Source: DATLBY01 sp035526665 (GTDB taxonomy: Bacteria > Acidobacteriota > Terriglobia > Bryobacterales > Bryobacteraceae). Taken from it: DNA of 5,950 nt. The notes under the pieces are model-generated. The model was given only the letters and a program-made list of their open reading frames with translations, ran no database searches and had not been told where the DNA came from. Location: NCBI GenBank assembly GCA_035526665.1, contig DATLBY010000202.1:1-5950 (forward strand), in the 5' to 3' direction. The translations under genes and the position numbers were made by a program. Shown here one piece after another: positions 1 through 5,654 of the stretch; the first letter of the stretch is position 1; each line of letters starts with the position of its first letter.

Positions 1-515
1 AACAGGTCCCCGATTGGTAACATAGCCAGTTCCGGGTTATACAACTCCTGGATCAGCGCCATGTCGGAAAAGACATTCGTGTCGCCGGAGAAGTAGATCG
101 TGCGGCCATCGGGAAAGTGGAGCACGTAACCGGCCGCCTCACCCCCGTAGAGGATCTTGCCGTCATCCAGGATGCCACAGCTGTGAACGGCGTGTGTCAT
201 CGTCAGGCGCAGCGGGCCCACCTGCTGTGTACCGCCCTTATTCATCGCGCGCACCTTCTGCACGCCTTTGGATTCCAGCCACTGACCTGTCTCATAGATC
301 GCCACCACTTCCGGAGAGAACTTCTTCGCCAGCGGGACCGCGTCGTGAATGTGATCGAAGTGACCATGCGATATGGCGATTACATCCACGCGATCGAAGG
401 AGTGTCCCGCGGGATACGAGGGATTGCCCGCAATCCAGGGATCCAGTACGTACACCTCCCCGGACTCCAGCCGCAAACTGAAGGTTCCATGCCCAAGCCA
501 GGTAATCGCAACCAT
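1..515 (-). CDS. MBL-fold metal-dependent hydrolase, UPF0173 type (3' end beyond window)
   Basis: This is a cytoplasmic metallo-beta-lactamase-fold hydrolase of the UPF0173 / COG2220 type; the substrate of that family is not settled. The 171 residues visible show the family's short N-terminus (ITWLGHGTF, residues 4-12), the metal motif SHGHFDH with H50, H52, D54 and H55, a second histidine region THAVHS (107-112), and the SGDT strand end (143-146) whose aspartate normally bridges the two metals. The frame is open to the window edge, so roughly the last quarter (family length about 225-230) lies outside. The ATG at 515 is preceded by GAGGTG with good spacing. No signal peptide is visible. It begins 5 bases after the stop of the GH3 gene, so the two are probably translationally coupled. 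Family assignment is strong; the actual reaction is unknown. Confidence 0.93.
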   Translation of the reverse strand, partial: MVAITWLGHGTFSLRLESGEVYVLDPWIAGNPSYPAGHSFDRVDVIAISHGHFDHIHDAVPLAKKFSPEVVAIYETGQWLESKGVQKVRAMNKGGTQQVGPLRLTMTHAVHSCGILDDGKILYGGEAAGYVLHFPDGRTIYFSGDTNVFSDMALIQELYNPELAMLPIGDL

Positions 516-520
516 TTCAT

Positions 521-2329
521 TCACCTCGTGATGCGGATTCCGTCGCCGTAGGCCGCCATTCCCGGAATCGTAACCGGGAGCTTGCCTGTGATTGGTGTTT
601 CCGAAAAAATGGCCCGCACGGCAGATGTCTCAGAAGTTGGCGTCGTGCTAAATGTCGCCATGTAGGCAGTCACGGTGGGGAAGCTGCGAAGCAAGTAGGG
701 ATTTCCCAACGAGACGAGTACCACCGGTGTTTGTCCGGCCGTCAGAGTATTTACCAGCCCCGACAAGTTACCTGCCAGCGCGACATTCCCACGATACGCG
801 CTGGCGGAAACGAAAGCCGCCACCACGTTGACGGGGCAGCCCGAAGACTTTTGTATCGTCTCATTCATTTCGTTCTGCGTGATCAGCGGATCCAATGGGA
901 AGACCCGCGCCGTTTTAGTTCGTTTCTGAATTTCTTCGATCATTTTGCGTCCCTGCTGTCCATACCGGCCCTCGGCCAAAATGAAATAGCAGGCCGTCTG
1001 CGGGCTCTTCAGGGGAATCGCCGATTGCTCGTTCTTGACCAGCGTCACTGCCTTATCGGCGGCCTGCTGCGCCTTCTCGGTAGCTTCCGGTGAATCGATG
1101 TTGTCGCTAATGTCGTCCAGGTCGACCAGGCGCTTTCGATGCAGACCGACGCGTACCTTGGCCGCCAGCACCCTCGCCACGCTGGCCTCAATCCGTTTGC
1201 GCGTGAGCCGTCCGTCCTGGATGGCGGCTACGATTCCACGAACTGCCTCTTCCGGATTGAGCGGCATCAAGAGGACGTCTGCTCCTGCCTGCAGCGCCCG
1301 GACGGATGCTTCGGAACCTGGAAATTGCTTCGTCAATCCCTGCATGTCCATGGCGTCGGTAACGATTAGACCTTCGAAGTTCAAGTCTTTCCTTAATAGT
1401 CCAGTGAGTACCGCCGAAGAAACCGTGGATGGGATCTCCTGCTTCTCAATTGCCGGTACCGCCATATGCGCGGTCATCACAGCATCCACTCCGCTGGCGA
1501 TGGCAGCTTTGAACGGGACGAGTTCCAGCTTTTCCATGCGCTCGCGATCAGCCGGCAGACTGGGCATGCCCATGTGGCTATCGATGTTGGTATCGCCGTG
1601 GCCGGGGAAGTGTTTCGCGGTTAGCAGCACGCGCGCGTGGGCGTCGGAGTGCGCACCTTCAATAAAAGCTTTCACCTGAGCCGCTACATCCTCAGGATTC
1701 TCACCAAAGGCGCGTATGTTGATAATCGGGTTATCGGGATTATTGTTTACGTCCGCGACCGGCGCGAACACCCAATGAATCCCCAGAGCTCTGGCTTCGC
1801 GCGCCGTGGCCGCGCCCAGGTAACGGGTCAGCGCCAGGTCGCGTGCGGCCCCGTACGCCATCAAGTGCGGATACTTGGTAGTGTTGGAAACGCGCATGGA
1901 CGCCCCGCGCTCAAAATCCGCGCCCACCATGAGAGGAATCTGCGCGAGCCTCTGCAGCCGGTTGAGGAACGTAGCCATGGCGAAAGGTTCGGCATTACGG
2001 ACCGTTCCACCCACTACCCGGTTAACGACGATGATCCCGCCGACTTTCAGGTCGCGTACCAGATGGACAAAATCCTTGAAGGCCGCCGATCGGGAAGGTG
2101 GAGCCTCACCGTACGAAGTGATTACGATCAGTTGGGCCGCGAGTTCGCGAAGCGACATGCCCCGCATCCACTTCTGGACCCACTGCTTATCCGGTGACGG
2201 TAGCGTGGCTGCCCGAGCCGCCGCTTTGTTTCTGTTTACGCCTGAGGAGGCAGGCTTGGTTGGCGGGCTTGCTGGAAATACCGGCGAGAGGACCAGGAGA
2301 AAAGCCGCCAGGACTTTCCGAACAGGCAT
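521..2329 (-). CDS. Secreted family 3 glycoside hydrolase, NagZ-like beta-N-acetylhexosaminidase
   Basis: Expected to remove terminal beta-linked N-acetylglucosamine from glycans such as peptidoglycan fragments, acting outside the cytoplasm. Residues 1-20 form a signal peptide (MPVRK, then a hydrophobic run to about 19) with a likely cleavage after FPA or PAS. The TIM-barrel domain (about 50-400) holds the NagZ signature KHFPGHGDTNIDSH (239-252); D250 and H252 match the Asp-His dyad used as acid/base in this family. D325 in TDAMDM is the expected nucleophile. After a linker, residues 418-602 form a GH3 C-terminal alpha/beta domain (AVTLVKNE at 427-434, SLGNPYLL at 540-547). The 602-residue, two-domain layout resembles the secreted Bacillus subtilis enzyme rather than the single-domain cytoplasmic E. 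coli NagZ. No good ribosome binding site precedes the ATG, which lies 10 bases after the receiver gene's stop, so it is probably expressed by read-through in one operon. Exact sugar specificity is inferred. Confidence 0.95.
   Translation of the reverse strand: MPVRKVLAAFLLVLSPVFPASPPTKPASSGVNRNKAAARAATLPSPDKQWVQKWMRGMSLRELAAQLIVITSYGEAPPSRSAAFKDFVHLVRDLKVGGIIVVNRVVGGTVRNAEPFAMATFLNRLQRLAQIPLMVGADFERGASMRVSNTTKYPHLMAYGAARDLALTRYLGAATAREARALGIHWVFAPVADVNNNPDNPIINIRAFGENPEDVAAQVKAFIEGAHSDAHARVLLTAKHFPGHGDTNIDSHMGMPSLPADRERMEKLELVPFKAAIASGVDAVMTAHMAVPAIEKQEIPSTVSSAVLTGLLRKDLNFEGLIVTDAMDMQGLTKQFPGSEASVRALQAGADVLLMPLNPEEAVRGIVAAIQDGRLTRKRIEASVARVLAAKVRVGLHRKRLVDLDDISDNIDSPEATEKAQQAADKAVTLVKNEQSAIPLKSPQTACYFILAEGRYGQQGRKMIEEIQKRTKTARVFPLDPLITQNEMNETIQKSSGCPVNVVAAFVSASAYRGNVALAGNLSGLVNTLTAGQTPVVLVSLGNPYLLRSFPTVTAYMATFSTTPTSETSAVRAIFSETPITGKLPVTIPGMAAYGDGIRITR
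522..527 (-). promoter_or_regulatory. Ribosome binding site of the MBL gene, inside the end of the GH3 gene
   Basis: The minus strand reads GAGGTG followed by six bases and then the ATG at 515. The site overlaps the last sense codon and the TGA stop of the upstream GH3 gene. This is the best Shine-Dalgarno sequence in the window. It fixes the start of the MBL gene and suggests that ribosomes ending GH3 translation re-initiate here. Confidence 0.7.
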
Positions 2330-2339
2330 CTATATCAGT

Positions 2340-2792
2340 TTAGACGCTCTTGGCTCGATACCGCGTTGCTAATTGCGAGCCGGCGGGTTTTTTAGGAATA
2401 GATCGCTTCAGCAGCCGGTTCACGGCGCGGGTCATGTGTGTGACCTCGGTGGCACTTTTTGCAATCACCACATCGGCGCCGGTGTTCGTCTCATTCAAAC
2501 CAAGAGCGTCCACCATGCCGGAGATCAGGACGATCGGGATCGCGGGATTCTTTTCCCGGATGGAGGCGATTACCTGCGCTCCGTTCATCTTCGGCATTTT
2601 GTAGTCCGTGATTACCAGGTCGAACGGGCTGGCGGCGAATTGCGCCAGTCCATCCTCAGGACTCGACGCGGTACAGGTCTCATAGCCAATCTCTTCCAGC
2701 AGCGTCCTGCGCGCCATGAGCCCGTTCTGATTATCGTCGATGAGTAAAATTCGAAACGGGCGAACACTCGACGGAGCGTTTGAAATTTTCAT
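2340..2792 (-). CDS. Single-domain response regulator (CheY-like receiver)
   Basis: A 150-residue cytoplasmic phosphoacceptor protein consisting of one receiver domain. From the ATG at 2792, the acidic pair is D19-D20 (LLIDDN), the phosphorylated aspartate is D63 (VITDYKMPKMNG), the switch serine is S91 (LISG) and the conserved lysine is K112 (IAKS). These are all the catalytic residues of the family. About 20 basic residues follow the domain (RSIPKKPAGS onward) with no recognisable output domain, so it should act by protein contact or in a phosphorelay. The frame extends to a TTG at 2813, but that codon lies in the predicted promoter and has no ribosome binding site, so I prefer the ATG with a weak GGA three bases upstream. 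No histidine kinase is in the window. It is the first gene of the operon with the GH3 and MBL genes. Confidence 0.93.
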   Translation of the reverse strand: MKISNAPSSVRPFRILLIDDNQNGLMARRTLLEEIGYETCTASSPEDGLAQFAASPFDLVITDYKMPKMNGAQVIASIREKNPAIPIVLISGMVDALGLNETNTGADVVIAKSATEVTHMTRAVNRLLKRSIPKKPAGSQLATRYRAKSV

Positions 2793-2804
2793 GAGTCCAC
2801 GAAA

Positions 2805-2833
2805 AGTTAACAAAGGGTTAACACTGCTGTCAA
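2805..2833 (-). promoter_or_regulatory. Candidate sigma-70-type promoter of the receiver-GH3-MBL operon
   Basis: On the minus strand a perfect -35 box TTGACA (2833-2828) is followed by a 17-base spacer and TTAACT (2810-2805), which matches the -10 consensus at only three of six positions. The predicted transcript would start near 2798, leaving about six bases before the ATG at 2792. The -35 box and spacing are convincing; the -10 box is weak, which would fit an activated or repressed promoter. Confidence 0.45.
2806..2822. repeat. GTTAAC repeat in the operon promoter, possible operator
   Basis: Two copies of the palindrome GTTAAC (2806-2811 and 2817-2822) are separated by five bases, AAAGG, so the start-to-start distance is 11 bases, about one helical turn. 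One copy overlaps the predicted -10 box and the other lies in the spacer. This geometry suits binding of a dimeric regulator on one DNA face. No regulator is known for it here, so the role is inferred. Confidence 0.35.
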
Positions 2834-2879
2834 CGTATTTCTATCGGACTCAAAAATGGAAAGATGTTCCGCTTGACTT

Positions 2880-3998
2880 TTACTCCACGGCACGAGGTGC
2901 CGTATACCCCGCCTTCGCGACGACCGTGTACTTCATCGGTTTACCTTTCTCGTTGGTAATCTTCAGGGGCTCGCCGGTCGCGGGATTCACCAGCTCCACT
3001 TTGATCTTTCGATACTTGCCGTCCTTAGCCTGGTTGGACGGATTGTAGACCAACGAATACTGGTTCCGGAGAGAGTCCGAGATCGAGCGGAAGATATTCG
3101 GAAACTCGCCGTAGAAGCGGGGAAAGAAAGACTGTCCCCCGGTCTCTTTGGAAAAGGTTCGCATCTGGTTGTCTGCCTGCAGAAAGTCGAGGCGCGCAAT
3201 GGCGCCCATGCCGCCGCGGGCATCCGCCATCTCCCGGAGCGCCTGCATCAAACCGATGGCGTAGATTGGAACACTGGCAGTCTGCAGAGCCTTCCTGGTT
3301 TTATCGAATGTAAGCTTGCTGAACGTATCCATTCCGGAGGCGATCAACACGATCGCTTTCCGGCCCTCGATGCCCGACATGCGGTCGGCGGTGTCCACCA
3401 GCGCGTCGTAGAGATTTGCTTCCGAGAAAGCCGCAATTCTCAAGCGCTGCATTGCCTCCATGGCTTTGCGCTTGTCGGTCGAAAAGTCAGAAAGGATTTC
3501 CGGCCGCATGTCGTATGCCACAACGGCGACGTAGTCTTCCGGCTTCAACGTCTCTAAGAACCCATAGGCGGCAGTCAGAGTCTGATACCAAGCCTCACTG
3601 TAATACTGCTGAAACAGGTTGCTGAACTCGATCACCATGCATACCGTCATGGGCGCTTCGCTGGCGCCGAAGGTGGTGATGGTCTGGGGAACATTGTCCT
3701 CCAGGACGCGGAAATTGCCTTTTGGAATGTTTGGAATGAAATGACCTTGGTTGTCGAGAACCGCCACATCCAGGTTTACCGCGGTGACATCGCTCTTGAA
3801 ACTCGGCCCTTCTGGGATGCTATTCTCTTTTTTCCCGAATTTCGATGGAATCTTGGGCTGCTCTGCTTCCGGAGGCCCATCTTTCTTGCGCGGCTTGGCA
3901 ACGGTGTCCGAGGACTGTTTGTTTGGACCTTCCTGGGCGCCAACCGGCAGACTCAGCGCCGCAAATGAAATGAGAAGAGCGAGGGAAAGACGTTTCAT
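2880..3998 (-). CDS. Secreted VWFA-related Acidobacterial domain protein
   Basis: An exported protein of the von Willebrand factor A-like family that is greatly expanded in Acidobacteriota; its function is unknown, with adhesion or protein-complex roles usual for VWA domains. Residues 1-21 are a signal peptide ending VGA before QEG. A low-complexity, Lys/Pro/Glu-rich linker (22-65) follows. Residues 70-110 (VTAVNLDVAVLDNQG through FRVLEDNVPQTITTF) are the characteristic entry strand pair, and the VWA fold runs from about 117 to 315. The C-terminal strand region (325-366) ends in KAGY, typical of the family. The metal site expected as DxSxS reads EFSNL (124-128), so the first aspartate is glutamate and the second serine is lost. 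The start is the only ATG that leaves a complete signal peptide. It has its own candidate promoter; 66 or more bases separate its stop from the receiver gene. Confidence 0.9.
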   Translation of the reverse strand: MKRLSLALLISFAALSLPVGAQEGPNKQSSDTVAKPRKKDGPPEAEQPKIPSKFGKKENSIPEGPSFKSDVTAVNLDVAVLDNQGHFIPNIPKGNFRVLEDNVPQTITTFGASEAPMTVCMVIEFSNLFQQYYSEAWYQTLTAAYGFLETLKPEDYVAVVAYDMRPEILSDFSTDKRKAMEAMQRLRIAAFSEANLYDALVDTADRMSGIEGRKAIVLIASGMDTFSKLTFDKTRKALQTASVPIYAIGLMQALREMADARGGMGAIARLDFLQADNQMRTFSKETGGQSFFPRFYGEFPNIFRSISDSLRNQYSLVYNPSNQAKDGKYRKIKVELVNPATGEPLKITNEKGKPMKYTVVAKAGYTAPRAVE

Positions 3999-4000
3999 GG

Positions 4001-4015
4001 CAAGGAGTGTCCTTG
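4001..4015 (-). promoter_or_regulatory. Hairpin covering the ribosome binding site of the VWFA gene
   Basis: The minus strand reads CAAGGACACTCCTTG, a perfect six-base-pair stem with a three-base loop. Its left arm contains AAGGA, the only Shine-Dalgarno-like sequence before the ATG at 3998 (11 bases apart, rather long). If folded in the mRNA, the hairpin would hide the ribosome binding site. The stem is short, so its effect is uncertain. Confidence 0.45.
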
Positions 4016-4020
4016 AGCGA

Positions 4021-4049
4021 ACTATAGCAAATAAAGGGACGTTCGATAA
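4021..4049 (-). promoter_or_regulatory. Candidate extended -10 promoter of the VWFA gene
   Basis: The minus strand carries TGC directly before TATAGT (4026-4021), an extended -10 element matching the consensus at five of six positions. At 17 bases upstream lies TTATCG (4049-4044), a poor -35 box, as is common with extended -10 promoters. The predicted start near 4014 falls at the first base of the hairpin at 4001-4015. Confidence 0.45.
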
Positions 4050-4079
4050 AAGAGAAAGGTTGCCGCAGGAGCCGGTTGC

Positions 4080-4838
4080 TCAATTCACAAAGCGGTCGTG
4101 CTTGGATTCGCGTTTTCGCAGGTACACCTGAAACTTCTTCTTGGCGCGCTGCAGCTTGTATTCCTGGTACCAGCGCCGAATCGGGGCAATCGGTTCAAAG
4201 CGGGACTTCCGGCTCCGCAAATAGCCATACCCGAAAATCATGCCGCCCAGATGAGCCACGTGACTGATTCCGCCCCCGCTTGCCCCAAAAGAGCTCATGA
4301 AGGCGATAGCTCCCAGGATCATGACAAAATACTTTGCCTTCATGGGAAACAGGAAGCTGAAAAGCACCTGGGTATTCGGGTAAAGCATGCCGAATGCGAG
4401 CAGTAGGCCGTAAATCGCTCCCGACGCTCCAATGGTTCGCGTGTATAAGGTGTTGCTAAATAGCAGGTTGGCGATTACTACCGAAATACCGGCGCCGATG
4501 CCGCATAGGAAGTAGTATTTCAGGAACTTCCGGGTGCCCCAGCCGCGCTCGAGATCGGCCCCGAACATCCAAAGAGTCAGCATATTGAACAGAATATGGC
4601 TGAATCCGTTGGGATCGTGCAGGAACATGTAGGTGGCGAGCTGCCAGATGGCTAGGTGGTGGAGGACTTCGCCGGGAATCAGGCTAAATGGGAGAAAATA
4701 CTGCTCGGCGCCAACGCGGGCGGCGAAGAAATAGAGGACAAACAGGGCGATGTTGCTGATTAGCAGCCATTTTACGCCGTTGGGAAAATACCCCGAGTAG
4801 GATATTCCGGAGCTACGCGGTCGGGTGCTGTACGCCAT
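4080..4838 (-). CDS. Rhomboid-family intramembrane serine protease
   Basis: A polytopic inner-membrane protease that cuts transmembrane helices of substrate proteins. About six hydrophobic segments are visible (roughly 22-40, 62-93, 104-127, 137-153, 157-182, 190-207). The catalytic serine is S139 in IGASGAIYG and the catalytic histidine is H196 in HVAHLGG. H81 and N85 in HILFNM match the H150/N154 pair of E. coli GlpG that lines the active site, so it should be active rather than a pseudoprotease. The loop motif usually written WR reads WQ (65-66). A GxxxG pair (199-203) lies in the last helix. A strongly basic tail of about 45 residues (208-252) should lie in the cytoplasm. The ATG at 4838 lacks a clear ribosome binding site. 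It follows the small membrane protein gene by 58 bases and may share its transcript. Substrate unknown. Confidence 0.95.
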   Translation of the reverse strand: MAYSTRPRSSGISYSGYFPNGVKWLLISNIALFVLYFFAARVGAEQYFLPFSLIPGEVLHHLAIWQLATYMFLHDPNGFSHILFNMLTLWMFGADLERGWGTRKFLKYYFLCGIGAGISVVIANLLFSNTLYTRTIGASGAIYGLLLAFGMLYPNTQVLFSFLFPMKAKYFVMILGAIAFMSSFGASGGGISHVAHLGGMIFGYGYLRSRKSRFEPIAPIRRWYQEYKLQRAKKKFQVYLRKRESKHDRFVN

Positions 4839-4896
4839 GAGTGACGATGTACCGTCGTTCCCAGAATATCAGAGCCACTGCGAGAACCGGGCGTTT

Positions 4897-5184
4897 TTAA
4901 GATAAAACTGTATCGTCGTCTCTACCGATTCGAAGCAGGTAAGCCGCGAAGATTTGAATGCCGATGCCGAGCGCCAGCCAGACTTGCCAGTGGGAAAACA
5001 GGCCGCGCGAGAGAAAGAATGCTCCCATCCAACCCATGTCCGCTCCCAGACGCCAGAACGAGAGCACGTAGCTGACGAGTGAAATCGGAGTCATTAGGTA
5101 ACCGAGGACAGGCGCAACATCGTGCGGCGCCGCGGCGAATTTTTTGAACGTAGGAGCAACTGCAGCTGCAATGGACGGCGACAT
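4897..5184 (-). CDS. Small two-helix membrane protein of unknown function, copy A
   Basis: I do not recognise a named family. From the ATG at 5184 it has 95 residues: an N-terminal part with two lysines (FKKF), a first hydrophobic helix (about 25-44), a connecting segment with conserved FWRLGAD (43-49), GWMG (51-54) and SHWQVW (64-69), a second helix (about 65-84), and an arginine- and aspartate-bearing tail. Both ends are probably cytoplasmic and the connecting segment probably faces outward. It is a paralogue of the protein at 5284-5565: residues 31-90 align without gaps with 33 of 60 identical. The frame is open to an ATG at 5244 (115 residues), but that start has no ribosome binding site; the ATG at 5184 has AAGGGG ten bases upstream and makes the two paralogues collinear from residue 1. 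Confidence 0.75.
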   Translation of the reverse strand: MSPSIAAAVAPTFKKFAAAPHDVAPVLGYLMTPISLVSYVLSFWRLGADMGWMGAFFLSRGLFSHWQVWLALGIGIQIFAAYLLRIGRDDDTVLS

Positions 5185-5283
5185 CGGATCAGGACCCCTT
5201 GCTACGTACATAGATGCAACAAACCTTTGATAAGTTTCCGCCATCGAACGCCGTACGACTTAGGCGGGCAAGTGATAGGTGAC

Positions 5284-5565
5284 TTAGGAGGCGGCGTCGT
5301 TGCGAACGTATCGGTGAAGAGTAACGGAGCCGATTTGCAGCGCGATGCCGAGTGCGATCCAAACCTGCCAATGCGAAAAAACACCCTTTGAAATGGCGAA
5401 CTGGCCCGTCCAGTTCAAATCCGCGCAGAGACGCCAGAAGCCTAGCGCAATAGCCATGAGAGACGCAGGTGTGAGAAGAGATGCGGTGATTACCGCAAGC
5501 TGACGGTTCGTTCGATGGGCAGTATGTAACGTCCTGCCATAATTCAGTCGTAATTTAACGACCAT
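5284..5565 (-). CDS. Small two-helix membrane protein of unknown function, copy B
   Basis: A 93-residue paralogue of the neighbouring protein at 4897-5184, with the landmark motifs at identical residue numbers: TPASL at 32-36, FWRLCAD at 43-49, NWTG at 51-54 and SHWQVW at 64-69. Its N-terminus is far more basic (MVVKLRLNYGR and further Arg/His to residue 21) than copy A, which supports a cytoplasmic N-terminus. Two hydrophobic segments flank the conserved segment, at about 23-42 and 65-82. No enzyme or transporter motif is visible. The ATG at 5565 has no convincing ribosome binding site, but a candidate promoter ends 15 bases upstream. It is the first gene of a possible unit with copy A (99 bases downstream) and the rhomboid gene. 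That it is real coding sequence is supported by protein-level conservation between the two copies. Confidence 0.78.
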   Translation of the reverse strand: MVVKLRLNYGRTLHTAHRTNRQLAVITASLLTPASLMAIALGFWRLCADLNWTGQFAISKGVFSHWQVWIALGIALQIGSVTLHRYVRNDAAS

Positions 5566-5580
5566 CGCGTAGGAGTTTCC

Positions 5581-5609
5581 AGTTTAGCAGCACATTGGTG
5601 TAGAGTGAA
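5581..5609 (-). promoter_or_regulatory. Candidate promoter of small membrane protein copy B
   Basis: The minus strand shows TTCACT (5609-5604), a 17-base spacer ending in TGC, and TAAACT (5586-5581). The two boxes each match the consensus at four of six positions, with an extended -10 TGn. Transcription would begin near 5574, about nine bases before the ATG at 5565. Confidence 0.35.
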
Positions 5610-5654
5610 TCCAGCAATTCCATTAACATTTTGAAAGGGAATACACCTTAGAAC

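Noticed and set aside
117..551. Open frame of 144 codons on the plus strand
   Set aside because: It is antisense to the MBL-fold gene, which carries a clear HxHxDH motif and a good ribosome binding site. The plus-strand product shows no family features.
1035..1679. Open frame of 214 codons on the plus strand
   Set aside because: It lies entirely antisense to the GH3 gene, whose catalytic motifs and signal peptide are unmistakable. Its translation is Ser/Arg-rich without any recognisable domain. The same holds for the plus-strand frames at 731-1093, 1637-2197 and 1875-2372.
2793..2813. TTG start extending the receiver protein by seven residues
   Set aside because: The TTG sits inside the predicted promoter and the GTTAAC repeat, has no ribosome binding site, and adds nothing to the receiver domain.
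4016..4079. Possible terminator after the rhomboid gene
   Set aside because: The stretch has GC-rich bases followed by T-rich sequence, but I could pair no more than three or four bases, so there is no supported hairpin.
3820..4083. Minus-strand frame of 87 codons overlapping the VWFA start
   Set aside because: It is in another frame than the VWFA gene, whose signal peptide and domain are convincing, and its translation has no domain-like features.
5257..5298. Near-repeat of GACTTAGG followed by G-rich bases (twice) around the end of small protein B
   Set aside because: The copies are short and imperfect, and one includes the stop codon of a gene, so chance similarity is the simplest explanation.
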